Of a stretch of DNA of 64,000 nucleotides, positions 18,504 to 26,967 are shown piece after piece. Source of the DNA: Thermoguttaceae bacterium. GTDB lineage: Bacteria; Planctomycetota; Planctomycetia; Pirellulales; Thermoguttaceae. Position numbers and translations under genes: made by a program. The notes beneath the pieces are model-generated. The model made no database searches, had not been told where the DNA came from, and saw only the letters and a list, made by a program, of their open reading frames with translations. The stretch is taken from the NCBI GenBank assembly GCA_017441605.1, contig JAFRXD010000049.1, positions 62,001 through 126,000 of the forward strand, read 5' to 3'. Position 1 is the stretch's first letter, and every line of letters starts with the position of its first letter.

Positions 18504-18620
18504 AACAGTTCGCGCGATTTTCCACAAGGAAAACCTCCGGAAACCGGAACTACCAGCTTAACTTGCAAACGAAGCGCCAGTCGCGAAAATTTTTAGCAAA
18601 GCGCGAGCGCGCGGGCGTAA

Positions 18621-19730
18621 TTATTCCTCTTCCTCCTCGTCCTCGTCTTGGGTTCCGAGCCCGGCTTCCCAGCGGCGCATTTTCTCTTCGAGTTGGTCGG
18701 GCATATTGGCTTTGATCAAGCAGTCCTGCTTGGTGCAGACCTGATCTTTCCAGAGTCGGAAGAGGTGGTCGTCTAGGAGCTGCATGCCGAGTTTGTGCCC
18801 GGTTTGGATGGAGGAGTTGATACGGAACGTTTTGTTTTCGCGGATCAGGTTCGCGATAGCGGGGGTGACGACGAGCATTTCGTACGCCGCGACTCGCCCG
18901 CCTTGGATCCGCGGCAGGAGCTGTTGCGACAAGACGCCGATGATGGCGGTCGACAACTGGGTTCGGATCTGCTCCTGTTGGTTCGTGGGGAAGACGTCGA
19001 TGATACGGTTGACCGTGCCTTGGGCGCCGGTGGTGTGCAACGTGCCGAAGACGACGTGCCCGGTTTCCGCGGCGGTGATAGCGGCTTCGATCGTTTCCAA
19101 GTCGCGCATTTCTCCGACGAGGATGACGTCGGGGTCTTGACGCAACGCGGCGCGAATAGCGTCGGCAAAGGACATGACGTCGATGCCGACCTCGCGCTGG
19201 TTGACGGTCGATTTTTTGTGGTGGTGGTAAAATTCGATCGGGTCTTCGATCGTGATGATATGGTGGTCGATGTTGGTGTTGAGCCAGTCGATACAGGCGG
19301 CGAGGGTGGTCGACTTACCGGAACCGGTCGGTCCGGTAACGAGGATCATACCTCTGGGGCGCTGAATAAGCTCTTTCATCACGGGGGGCGTTCCGAGCTG
19401 CTCCATCGAGAGGAGATCGTTCGGGATTTGGCGCAAGACCAACCCGGTGTTGCCCTTCTGCTTGAAGATGGAGACGCGGAAACGCGCCTTGTCGCCAAAA
19501 GCGAAACCGAAGTCGGAACCGCCGCGCTCTTGGAGCTCTTGTTGGCATCGCGCGGGGGTGATGGACTTCATGAGGGAGACGGTATCGGAAGGCTCGAGAG
19601 ACTTCGTCTCGAGACGAACCAAACGCCCGTGCAAACGGAGCACCGGGGGCTGTCCGACGGCGAGGTGCAAGTCGGACGCGCCGCGAACGACGACCGTTTC
19701 CAGCAGTTTATCGATTAAGATCGTTGCCAT
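18621..19730 (-). CDS. PilT-type twitching/retraction ATPase
   Basis: This 369-residue protein has the PilT length and lacks the zinc Cys pairs of PilB/GspE. The N-terminal half has the PAS-like PilT domain (D-L-H-L-A-V-G-Q-P-P-V-L-R at 20-32). Walker A G-P-T-G-S-G-K-S is at 133-140, Walker B V-I-L-V-G-E at 202-207 with catalytic Glu207, and the His box G-T-L-H-T-T-G-A at 229-236. A-I-R-A-A-L-R-Q-D-P-D is the usual ASIRAALREDPD segment. The C-terminus ends in an acidic tail (D-E-D-E-E-E-E-E). PilT depolymerises pilus fibres, so its presence points to a dynamic type IV pilus rather than a pure type II secreton. It follows ATPase copy 2 by 36 bp, probably in one transcript. Confidence 0.95.
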   Translation of the reverse strand: MATILIDKLLETVVVRGASDLHLAVGQPPVLRLHGRLVRLETKSLEPSDTVSLMKSITPARCQQELQERGGSDFGFAFGDKARFRVSIFKQKGNTGLVLRQIPNDLLSMEQLGTPPVMKELIQRPRGMILVTGPTGSGKSTTLAACIDWLNTNIDHHIITIEDPIEFYHHHKKSTVNQREVGIDVMSFADAIRAALRQDPDVILVGEMRDLETIEAAITAAETGHVVFGTLHTTGAQGTVNRIIDVFPTNQQEQIRTQLSTAIIGVLSQQLLPRIQGGRVAAYEMLVVTPAIANLIRENKTFRINSSIQTGHKLGMQLLDDHLFRLWKDQVCTKQDCLIKANMPDQLEEKMRRWEAGLGTQDEDEEEEE

Positions 19731-19766
19731 ACGTCTAATGAACTCCTATAACGAAACGGTCTTCGA

Positions 19767-21485
19767 TCATTCGTCTTCCAAACGAGCGACCCGCATGACC
19801 TCTTCGATCGTCGTAATGCCCTTCATCGCCTTGACGATGCCGTCCTCGAACAAGACGTGCATTCCTTCGCTTCGAGCGACGCGGCGAATTTCGGAAGTGG
19901 ACTCGCCCTTGAAGGTGAGCTCGCGGACCTTCGGGGACATGTACATTAGTTCGAAAATCGCGCGACGGCCTCGATAGCCGGATTTATTGCAATTGACGCA
20001 TCCCTTGCCCTTGAAGAAGGTGGCTCGCGCCGCCATTTCGGGGGTGATGTGGGCGGCCCGCAACTCGGCCTCGCTAGGGGTGTAGGGGCGCTTGCACTTG
20101 GGGCAGACAACGCGCACGAGGCGCTGCGCCATAATTCCGATCACGGAACTGGCGACGAGATAGCCGGGAACGCCCATGTCGACGAGACGGGTGATCGCGG
20201 AAGGGGCGTCGTTAGTATGAAGCGTACTAAAGACCAAGTGCCCGGTGAGAGAGGCTTGAATACCCATAGATGCGGTTTCCAAGTCGCGCATCTCGCCGAC
20301 GAGAATGACGTTCGGGGCCTGTCGCAACATCGAGCGAATAACGGCGGCGAAGTCGAGCCCGATCTGGTGCTTGATTTCGACCTGGTTGATTCCGGGGAGG
20401 TAATATTCGACGGGGTCCTCCGCGGTAATGATCTTGCGCGTGGGGGTGTTGAGTTCGTTGAGCGCGGCGTAGAGGGAGGTCGTTTTGCCGGAACCGGTCG
20501 GTCCGGTGACGAGGATAATCCCGTTCGGGCGCGCGATGAGCTGGGTGAAGCGCTTGTAGTCGCGCTCGGCAAACCCTAGTTGAACGAGGCTAACGCGGAT
20601 GTTGTCCTTGTCCAAAATACGCATAACGATCGACTGACCGTGGTTGGTCGGAATGACCGAGACGCGCAAGTCGAGCTCTTTTTCGCCGAGGGTCAGTTTG
20701 ATACGACCGTCTTGGGTTCTTCGGCGCTCGGCGATGTCGAGCTTGGCGAGAATCTTGAAACGGGAAAGCACCGCTCCTTGGAAACGCTTGGGCAACGCCT
20801 CGCGCTCGACGAGCTTGCCGTCGATGCGGTACCGAATGCGAACGCGATCCTCGAACGGCTCGATGTGAATATCGGATGCGCGTAGCTGAACCGCCTCGGC
20901 GATGATTTGGTCGCAGAGGCGGACGATCGGGGCGTCGCTCTCGGAACTGGCGCCGGCTTGGGCGGCGTCGGCTTCGGCGCCCGTGTCGACCTGAGTGAAG
21001 TTAATGGCGGTGTCGGTCATTTCGTGGATCATCGAGTCGGCGGACTCTCCGACGTTTTGACCGTAGTGCTGGTTGACCGCCTCTTGGATCGCCTCGCGAG
21101 AGGAGATTACGTAGTCGATGGGGCGCTGGAGAATAAAGCGCAGCTTTTCGAAGACTTCGACGTCGTCGGGATCGCTAACGACGACGATGAGCGAGTCGCC
21201 CTCTTCCTCGTAAGGAAGCACGCAGTTCTCGCGGGCGATCGACTCGGAAATAAGCTCGACGACGGCGGGGCGAATCGCGACGTCTTTCAGATCGACGTAC
21301 CGCCGCCCATGCTCCTCGGCGATCGCTTGGGCGACCTGCTCGCCGGTAACGTATCCCAGTTGAACGAGGGCTTCCTGCATCTTGACGCCGGTCTTTCTGA
21401 CAAGATCCTGCGCTTCCTTGACTTGGGTAACGCTTAATAAGCCCTGTTTGTTCAGGACGCCGAGATAATTCAGTCGTTTTGCCAT
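19767..21485 (-). CDS. PilB/GspE-type assembly ATPase (copy 2)
   Basis: This 572-residue protein has the full MshEN domain plus AAA secretion ATPase: Walker A G-P-T-G-S-G-K-T at 328-335, Walker B V-I-L-V-G-E, His box T-L-H-T-N-D-A-P-S-A, and zinc pairs C-P-K-C and C-V-N-C near the C-terminus. It differs from copy 1 in the linker (residues 150-185, Ala/Glu-rich) and in much of the N-domain, so the duplication is old. GGAG at 6 nt precedes the ATG. It is first in the minus-strand block, followed by the pilT-like gene. Having two PilB/GspE paralogues with one PilC suggests alternative motors for one platform, or one motor for a pilus and one for secretion; that is inference. Confidence 0.95.
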   Translation of the reverse strand: MAKRLNYLGVLNKQGLLSVTQVKEAQDLVRKTGVKMQEALVQLGYVTGEQVAQAIAEEHGRRYVDLKDVAIRPAVVELISESIARENCVLPYEEEGDSLIVVVSDPDDVEVFEKLRFILQRPIDYVISSREAIQEAVNQHYGQNVGESADSMIHEMTDTAINFTQVDTGAEADAAQAGASSESDAPIVRLCDQIIAEAVQLRASDIHIEPFEDRVRIRYRIDGKLVEREALPKRFQGAVLSRFKILAKLDIAERRRTQDGRIKLTLGEKELDLRVSVIPTNHGQSIVMRILDKDNIRVSLVQLGFAERDYKRFTQLIARPNGIILVTGPTGSGKTTSLYAALNELNTPTRKIITAEDPVEYYLPGINQVEIKHQIGLDFAAVIRSMLRQAPNVILVGEMRDLETASMGIQASLTGHLVFSTLHTNDAPSAITRLVDMGVPGYLVASSVIGIMAQRLVRVVCPKCKRPYTPSEAELRAAHITPEMAARATFFKGKGCVNCNKSGYRGRRAIFELMYMSPKVRELTFKGESTSEIRRVARSEGMHVLFEDGIVKAMKGITTIEEVMRVARLEDE

Positions 21486-21642
21486 ATATAACTCCGCGTT
21501 GCCTTCGCGTCAAAAAGCGAGGAACCAAGGAAAACTCGCCGCCGGATTCGACGTCGAGAAAAGCCGATCGCCGCGAACGCCGACTCGACCGCTCTCGCCT
21601 CGTAGAGGAAAAGTCTCTACTAGTTTAATCGTTTTATCGTTA

Positions 21643-21671
21643 ATAATCAAGTTTTTTTTAATTTTTAACAA
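21643..21671 (-). promoter_or_regulatory. Possible promoter of the ATPase copy 2 - pilT unit
   Basis: On the minus strand TTGTTA (21671-21666) and GATTAT (21648-21643) are separated by 17 bp inside an A/T-rich tract. This would give a leader of about 150 nt. The -10 match is 4 of 6, so support is moderate. Confidence 0.4.
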
Positions 21672-21677
21672 TCTCTT

Positions 21678-21694
21678 TGCGTCATTTTGACGCA
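21678..21694. repeat. 7-bp palindrome next to the cluster promoter
   Basis: TGCGTCA-TTT-TGACGCA is a perfect dyad centred 15 bp upstream of the putative -35 box. The position fits an activator or repressor site for the secretion cluster. The sequence is unrelated to the dyad at 18485-18503. Confidence 0.4.
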
Positions 21695-21820
21695 TATTTC
21701 TCTGCGCAACGTCTACAATACAAAAAATTGGCGCTTCTATTGTTGCCATAATAATCGCTAGAACCGCTATATTTTATCGCAAATTTTGTCCCGATGATCC
21801 GCGAAGATTGTTCGGGGCGC

Positions 21821-21854
21821 AAAAGAAGCGCGGCGAATCAAATTCGTCGCGCTT
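21821..21854 (-). terminator. Terminator of the four-gene envelope operon
   Basis: On the minus strand AAGCGCGACGAAT pairs with ATTCGCCGCGCTT (one G-T pair) around a 3-nt loop, followed by CTTTTG. It begins about 22 nt after the stop of the Tat-exported protein gene. The T-run is short but the stem is strong. Confidence 0.65.
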
Positions 21855-21876
21855 GGAGTCGGAACGGAAAAGAGGG

Positions 21877-22884
21877 TTAGCGATACGTCGCGACGAGGCT
21901 CAAGTTTTTGATTTCCAAAGCGGATCGATAGGTTCCGGGGGTTTCCCAACCGAAGTTGAGATGAACGAGCTTCAGGTCGTCGCGCTTCGTCTGGGTCAAC
22001 ATGCCCCGCTCGCGAGCGGCGGCCAACATATCGTCGACGCGCTTGGCGATATCGAGTTCGACGCGAACCCAGTTTAACGAGTAGGGATTGACGCCGGACA
22101 TGAGGTCGTCGATCGTCTTCTGATCGCCTAGGCGGTAGATAAGCTTGCCGGTGCCGATCGTTCTCGGATCGCCGTCGATTTCGACATATTGCGACTGTAC
22201 CTCGTAGCGGTCGTCAAAAAACGAAATCCCGAACCAAATATAGTCGCGATAATCGGGAGAGTCGGGATTGGCGTTGGTTATTACGAAGTAGACGGAGGTT
22301 TGCGTCGCGTGGATCGCCGAATCAAACTGGGTCTCGGACATAAGACGCTCCCAAAAGCGAACGCGAGCGTCGCAGGAAAAGACGAGCGAGTCAATCTCGC
22401 CAATCGCGACGGCGCGCTCGGGGGGCAGGTCTTGAACCAGGAGAAGATGAATCCAAGGCTCGCCGTTTTTACGAGGCGCGAGATATTCGTTATTTGTCGC
22501 GACTTCGAGAGCGAGGACAAGCTCGCCCGAGGGGGTTCGCTCGAGAGCGACGCGCTGTCCGGGAGTCGAGGCGATCGAGCGATTCTCTTCGACGGTCAGG
22601 GTCGCGCGGGTTAAATCGTAGCGCGAGTTGTGTTGGGCGAGCGCCCAAGAGGGCGAGGCGTCGCGGGGCGCGGAAGAGGAGCCGGGAACGGGGAGGCGGA
22701 GAACGCCGAGCGTTCCCGCGCCGTCGACAACTTTAAACCCGCGAGCGAACTCCAAATCGTCGAAGACTTGGCGGGATCGAGGGTTCGTTTCGCCGAGGGA
22801 CAGTCGAGGGGATCCGAGCGCCAAGGCGGCGCCGGCGGCGCCCAACGCGGTCAGGAAACGTCGGCGATTCGTTGGGGTCGACAT
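21877..22884 (-). CDS. Tat-exported protein of unknown function
   Basis: This 335-residue protein has a twin-arginine signal: N-R-R-R-F-L-T-A-L-G-A-A-G-A-A-L-A-L-G with processing probable around residue 30. The mature part is soluble and of mixed composition. It contains beta-rich segments (G-E-L-V-L-A-L-E-V-A-T-N-N-E-Y) and a Trp/Tyr-rich patch (D-Y-R-D-Y-I-W-F-G-I-S-F-F-D-D-R-Y-E) that could form a ligand-binding beta-sandwich. I do not recognise the family. Tat export implies that it folds in the cytoplasm, often with a cofactor, although no cofactor motif is seen. It is the last gene of the operon, 40 bp after the protease gene, and is followed by a terminator. AGGA precedes the ATG. Confidence 0.75.
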   Translation of the reverse strand: MSTPTNRRRFLTALGAAGAALALGSPRLSLGETNPRSRQVFDDLEFARGFKVVDGAGTLGVLRLPVPGSSSAPRDASPSWALAQHNSRYDLTRATLTVEENRSIASTPGQRVALERTPSGELVLALEVATNNEYLAPRKNGEPWIHLLLVQDLPPERAVAIGEIDSLVFSCDARVRFWERLMSETQFDSAIHATQTSVYFVITNANPDSPDYRDYIWFGISFFDDRYEVQSQYVEIDGDPRTIGTGKLIYRLGDQKTIDDLMSGVNPYSLNWVRVELDIAKRVDDMLAAARERGMLTQTKRDDLKLVHLNFGWETPGTYRSALEIKNLSLVATYR

Positions 22885-22924
22885 TGGGGGTTCCTTTTGA
22901 GAAACTTTGTTTAGGACTGGGGAG

Positions 22925-23809
22925 TTAGTCGCGCGCGACGGGAGACTCGCGCAGGATTTCCTCGTAAACGGCGCGAACGCGATTTGACGGAAGCGCGAAG
23001 CTGATTCCTTGGTACTGCTGGCCGAAAATTGCGGTGTTGATACCGACCAAGCGCCCTTGCTCGTCGACCAAGGCGCCGCCGCTATTGCCAGGGTTGACCG
23101 CGGCGTCGGTTTGCAGGAACTCTTGCGATACGACGCCGCGCTCGTCGTAGACGAACCGTTCTTTGGCGCTAACGATTCCTTTTGTAACGGTGCGCGCGAG
23201 TCCGTAGGGGTTGCCGACCGCGATCACGCCCGCGCCAACCTCGAGGGCGTCGCTATCGCCCCATTCGAGCGCGGACAAATTTTCCGCCTCGATTCTCAAA
23301 ACGGCGACGTCGAGCTTTTCGTCGTAGCCGACCAAGCGAATTCCCTCGGAAACGGAGCGTCCGTCGCTCAATACGATTTCGACGCCGTCGACCAGTCGCC
23401 CTCCCTCGCAAATAACGTGGAAGTTCGTAACGATAAAACCTTTGGGATCGACAATAACTCCAGAGCCCTGCCCTTCGGCTACGGAACCGAAGAATTGGTC
23501 GGTAACGAGGCTCGTTTTAACGCCGACGACGCTCGGCTCGACCAACTTCGCGACGTAGGCGGTTCGAGCGCTCTCGACGGACTCGGGACAATCGGCGAGG
23601 AATTGTTTCGCGGCCTCGAGCTTGGCGCGCTCGACGCCGCGGGCGGTCGAGTAAGCCCAGCGCTCCGCTAGCGAGGGAATCAGCGCGAGCGCAACGAGAA
23701 AACAAAGGAGCAAGACTAGCCAGCCGAGTCGCCCGGTTCGGGCGCGGGGGCGAGAGAAATCGGAGTTCGTTTCGCGAGACGAAACGTTTTCGTCATTACT
23801 GAAATCCAT
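22925..23809 (-). CDS. Membrane-anchored trypsin-like serine protease (HtrA/S1C type, no PDZ)
   Basis: This 294-residue protein has a basic cytoplasmic head, one TM helix at ~28-48, a short helical linker and a chymotrypsin-fold protease domain. The catalytic triad is visible: His131 (T-N-F-H-V-I), Asp167 (K-L-D-V-A-V-L) and Ser243 (G-N-S-G-G-A-L). Q-G-S-G-V-I-V-D-P-K-G-F-I-V-T-N matches the DegP/HtrA core. The chain stops after the protease domain, so the PDZ domains that normally regulate HtrA proteins are absent. It probably acts in the periplasm on misfolded or specific substrates. It lies 11 bp after the YdjY-domain gene in an operon of envelope proteins, with GAGG 8 nt before the ATG. 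Confidence 0.92.
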   Translation of the reverse strand: MDFSNDENVSSRETNSDFSRPRARTGRLGWLVLLLCFLVALALIPSLAERWAYSTARGVERAKLEAAKQFLADCPESVESARTAYVAKLVEPSVVGVKTSLVTDQFFGSVAEGQGSGVIVDPKGFIVTNFHVICEGGRLVDGVEIVLSDGRSVSEGIRLVGYDEKLDVAVLRIEAENLSALEWGDSDALEVGAGVIAVGNPYGLARTVTKGIVSAKERFVYDERGVVSQEFLQTDAAVNPGNSGGALVDEQGRLVGINTAIFGQQYQGISFALPSNRVRAVYEEILRESPVARD

Positions 23810-23820
23810 CGAAAAAGCCT

Positions 23821-24615
23821 CTATTTTTCGTCTTTTTGTTCGCCCTTCTTAGAAAGAATTAGGAGAACCTTTGTTCCGACTGGCGGGATCTTTGGGGTAT
23901 TTGGCGCGTAGCACAGGGAGGCGTTGTCGCTCGAGCTCTCGAATGGAACGTCCAAAACGGAACCGGGAAAATTCGATACGCCGAACACCTCGCCGGTAAC
24001 GTTCGCGAGATAATATTTCTTGCCGTCGGGATCGACGCCAAAAAGACCTCCGGTAAACACCCAGTCGGCTTTCATCGTCGCGCCGGACTCGTTCTCCAAA
24101 ACGAGCTCTTGCGCGCGAATTTTTTGGACGGACCCCAATCCGTCGCGCCAACGAACCTCGATCTCGATTTTGTCGCCGCTCGGGGGGACGAAGACAGGAT
24201 CGTACTTCGCGGGGGCGCCTTGACTGGCGCCAATCGCCAGAAGCGCGGCGTGAATCAAGTGCGGCGGGAGGTCGAGAGAGACGATCGACTCGTGCTCTTT
24301 GCTATCGCGACGGCACGCGAAAAACTCCAACGGCCCCTCGCGCAGGCAGATTACGCCCCCCAACGCGACGTTAACGCGGTCTTTAGAGACCCAAATCGGC
24401 GCGGTTTTGTCGAGCTTGCGCAAGATCTCGGGAGCGTCGAAAAGCGAGGGGTAGTCGTAATCGTCAATTTCTCGCTCCTCGGAGTTCGGTTCCGAAGCGT
24501 CTTTCTTCTCGACGACGACGGGCGATTTAGGAGCGTCTTCAGCGCGGACAAAACGATCCACTGTCCCCAAAAGAAGCGCTAGAGCGAGCGACGCCGCGAT
24601 CGGCGAAAGTTTCAT
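23821..24615 (-). CDS. YdjY-domain secreted protein
   Basis: This 264-residue protein has a Sec signal peptide (M-K-L-S-P-I-A-A-S-L-A-L-A-L-L-L-G, cleavage probably after V-R-A near residue 24). An acidic linker follows, then a domain with the YdjY signature: G-G-V-I-C-L-R-E-G-P-L-E-F-F-A-C, then K-E-H-E-S-I-V-S-L and L-I-H-A-A-L-L-A-I-G-A-S-Q-G-A-P. This K-x-H-E-S...H-A-A-L-L-A-x-G arrangement is found in many planctomycete exported proteins of unknown function and in Escherichia coli YdjY. The C-terminal part (W-V-F-T-G-G-L-F-G-V-D-P-D-G) belongs to the same domain. It is second in the operon, 5 bp after the preceding gene. The biochemical role is not established. Confidence 0.8.
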   Translation of the reverse strand: MKLSPIAASLALALLLGTVDRFVRAEDAPKSPVVVEKKDASEPNSEEREIDDYDYPSLFDAPEILRKLDKTAPIWVSKDRVNVALGGVICLREGPLEFFACRRDSKEHESIVSLDLPPHLIHAALLAIGASQGAPAKYDPVFVPPSGDKIEIEVRWRDGLGSVQKIRAQELVLENESGATMKADWVFTGGLFGVDPDGKKYYLANVTGEVFGVSNFPGSVLDVPFESSSDNASLCYAPNTPKIPPVGTKVLLILSKKGEQKDEK

Positions 24616-24620
24616 TGAAC

Positions 24621-26258
24621 CTACCTCAAGGAATCCTCGTCGTCCCAGTCTTTTGTCAAAATCTCAAAGACGTCGTTGCACCCAAGCGCTTTTTTAGCGC
24701 TCTTCTCGCGCTCGATTGGCGAGAAACGACGTAGCGTCGCGATCGCTTCGAGCAACGCGTTGAGATAGACTTCGCGAACCCTATTGAGGATCGGTTCGTC
24801 GATAGACTGACAAAAAGCGCGCCAAAAATCGTCAAACGCGTCGCGATCGTCGACGCGATTCTCCCCCTTGATCAGCGCGGACGCGAGCGAATGAAGCGTC
24901 CGGAAATCGTCGCTCCTCTCGGGAAATTCGGCGCTAAGGGTAGCGAAAGGCGAGAGAGTTGGAGTCGAGTTTGACGGACGCTCCTCGTCGTCGATCAAAC
25001 TTGAATCGAACTTCTTAAGCTCGCCGAGCGCGTCGTTGACCGCTTCGCAGATTTTGTCGAATCCAGAAACGTCGAACACTTTATCTCCCGAGAAGAGGAA
25101 CGAAGAATCGAGTCCTTGAACCCCGGCGCGACTCGCCAGATCCGCCAAATCGTTCTGAAGGCGGTTCTCCGACTCGTTGACTTCGCGCAAAAAATCGTTC
25201 CGTTCGCGGGGTCTCCAAGCGCGATCGGTAGGCGGTTCCAAATCGCCAACCTCGCCGTTTTTCCATTCTTCGCCCTCGCCGTCGTTGGAAAGGAACGGAC
25301 TCTCTTCGTCGCCTAAATCGTCGCGCTCTTCCTCGTCGATCTCCATTAGCTCGTTAATCCAGTCGGAACCAATCGTCGAGACGTATTTGAACGGCGCGAC
25401 CCGCTCGTCGTAGGAAAACTCGGTCGGGAGATTGAGGTATTCTTCGACCAACTTCGCGTAATAGAAGGCGAAGACGTCCTCGGAATTCAAGGCGCTCTCC
25501 ACCAAAACGCACCAGGGATTTTCAACGGGATAAAATTCCTCGCTTTCGCGAACGTCGCGCAGGTCCAAAAAAGCGCCGTCGGTTCGCATTTCAACTCCGA
25601 GCGACTCCCGCCCTTTTTTTGAGGCGCCGACCAGGCGAATTGAGGCCTCGTCGCGAAATCGAACGCCCGCCGAAAACGCGAGCGAGCGACGCGCCGACAC
25701 TGGTAGCAAACTAAAAACGCACGAAACGAGAACGACCGGCAAATGATCGGAGACAAACGTCGTTCGCTCGTTTTCGAGCGTCGCTTGGACGAGCGCGGTC
25801 AGCGCTCGCGCTCCGAATTTTCGAACGACCTCGCGCAATTCGCCGAAACGCGCCAATTCCAGTTGTTCGTCCAAAGAAAAGGGAAGCAAAGGCTTGCCGG
25901 GGCGATAGTGGGAAAAGAAGAGTCCGTTGAGCGCGGCGGAAATCAAAGTCCGAGGATTGGCGCCGCAACGTTGAAACGTCTCGCGATCCGCAAGAAGCGT
26001 TTCCAAATAGTACCGACGCGCGCCGGAGTCCGTTTGCGACTCGTTCGGAGTCAAGCGGCCGAAGGCCGAAAGTCCGCTCGGCAAGGGGACGCAGAAGAGA
26101 TTGTGAGGATCGTAGACGCCTTCGATCGGTTCGACTCGCTCGGCAAAGTCGATGAGCGCCGCAATATCGCGACTCTCGACTCCCCTAGTCGATTGAGCCA
26201 AAACAATCTCGTTCTGCAGTTCGTCCAGCTCGACGTCCATTACCGCCTGTTCGATCAT
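24621..26258 (-). CDS. Unknown cytoplasmic protein, first gene of the envelope operon
   Basis: This 545-residue protein has no signal peptide or convincing TM segment. The N-terminal ~260 residues look like a folded domain (segments L-L-P-F-S-L-D-E-Q-L-E-L-A-R-F and F-S-L-L-P-V-S-A-R-R-S-L-A-F-S-A-G-V-R-F). The middle (about 325-385) is an acidic, low-complexity linker rich in Glu/Asp. The C-terminal third is alpha-helical. The L-P-V-x-x-R-x-x-L-x-F-x-x-G-x-x-F segment recalls conserved hypothetical planctomycete proteins, but I cannot name a family. GAGAGG lies 6 nt before the ATG and a TATAAT box lies about 75 nt upstream. The operon order suggests a cytoplasmic partner of the exported proteins downstream; this is inference. 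Confidence 0.65.
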   Translation of the reverse strand: MIEQAVMDVELDELQNEIVLAQSTRGVESRDIAALIDFAERVEPIEGVYDPHNLFCVPLPSGLSAFGRLTPNESQTDSGARRYYLETLLADRETFQRCGANPRTLISAALNGLFFSHYRPGKPLLPFSLDEQLELARFGELREVVRKFGARALTALVQATLENERTTFVSDHLPVVLVSCVFSLLPVSARRSLAFSAGVRFRDEASIRLVGASKKGRESLGVEMRTDGAFLDLRDVRESEEFYPVENPWCVLVESALNSEDVFAFYYAKLVEEYLNLPTEFSYDERVAPFKYVSTIGSDWINELMEIDEEERDDLGDEESPFLSNDGEGEEWKNGEVGDLEPPTDRAWRPRERNDFLREVNESENRLQNDLADLASRAGVQGLDSSFLFSGDKVFDVSGFDKICEAVNDALGELKKFDSSLIDDEERPSNSTPTLSPFATLSAEFPERSDDFRTLHSLASALIKGENRVDDRDAFDDFWRAFCQSIDEPILNRVREVYLNALLEAIATLRRFSPIEREKSAKKALGCNDVFEILTKDWDDEDSLR

Positions 26259-26331
26259 AAAAAGCCTCTCCGAAAATCCGTCCTCCGTTGCGACGTCGGC
26301 GCTCGTAGAACGCGCAGCGCCTCAGCGCGAT

Positions 26332-26337
26332 ATTATA
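26332..26337 (-). promoter_or_regulatory. TATAAT box of the envelope operon promoter
   Basis: A perfect TATAAT on the minus strand lies 74 nt upstream of the first ATG of the four-gene operon. No good -35 hexamer lies at 16-18 bp (GC-rich there), so an extended or activator-dependent promoter is possible. Confidence 0.4.
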
Positions 26338-26967
26338 GCGGAAAAAGCAAAAAGTCGCCGCCCGGCGCCGTCGATTTATGCGTCGTTCTTGTTATCTTCG
26401 TCGCGACCAAACCGTTTTTTTCCGCGCGATCGTTACAACGCAACTCGATTATTCGTTATTCTCGGTTTCTCGAAACCGCAAAGTAAAAACGCTCTCAAGT
26501 CGCGCGACCCATATAGCCGATACTTGCGTTGCGACGCGGTAAAAACGGCGCAAACGAGCGTTCAGCGCTCGCGGCGCCGAACGAGCGCCGGTTTTTCCAA
26601 TTTTTCCCAAGGAGAGGACGATTCCTCGCGAAACGTCTTTTGTAAAACTTCGGATTTTAATTGATGAATCGCTCGAGGTTTTGCCGAAAAATGGAAAAGT
26701 CAAAAGAGGCGAGTTTTCGTTCTCGAAGCGTTGGTCTTTGAGCGTTGTTCGCGTTTCCGTCAAAGGAATCCGGACGACCGGACGCCTTTATTGAAGCTTC
26801 CAAGATCAAACCGCCAGCTATTTTTCGTTAGCCTTTAGACAACGCGTTGGGTTTGCGGCTCGTTACGGAGAACGCCCGCGAGCGCGACGGAGGCTTGAGC
26901 GCTCTCGCTAGAGAAGCGAGTCCGCTTCGTTGGACACAAAGCGTATATTTTTATCGGAGAGCCTGCA
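26338..26967. other. Long gene-free region between divergent units
   Basis: About 630 bp separate the envelope operon promoter from the HTH regulator. Short frames on both strands are Arg/Ser-rich and lack ribosome binding sites, so I read them as chance. One hairpin with a T-run is present on the plus strand (26572-26596). The last 25 bases hold the GGAG site of the regulator gene. No RNA family was recognised. Confidence 0.5.
26572..26596 (+). terminator. Orphan terminator-like hairpin
   Basis: CGGCGC-CGAACGA-GCGCCG is followed by GTTTTT and then a second T-run (CCAATTTTT). No plus-strand gene lies upstream within the preceding 300 bp, so it may close an unannotated small RNA or be a fortuitous hairpin. 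Confidence 0.4.

Larger units (their letters stand above)
21486..21876. other. AT-rich intergenic region upstream of the secretion cluster
   Basis: About 390 bp without a gene. It holds a probable promoter for ATPase copy 2 (21643-21671, minus), a palindrome (21678-21694) and the terminator of the envelope operon (21821-21854, minus). The stretch 21620-21700 is markedly more AT-rich than its surroundings. No other coding or RNA signal was seen. Confidence 0.6.

Noticed and set aside
18795..19718. 307-residue plus-strand frame opposite the pilT-like gene
   Set aside because: The minus strand encodes an unmistakable PilT with all motifs. The plus frame is an Asp/Gly/Arg-rich mirror of its codon usage and has no ribosome binding site.
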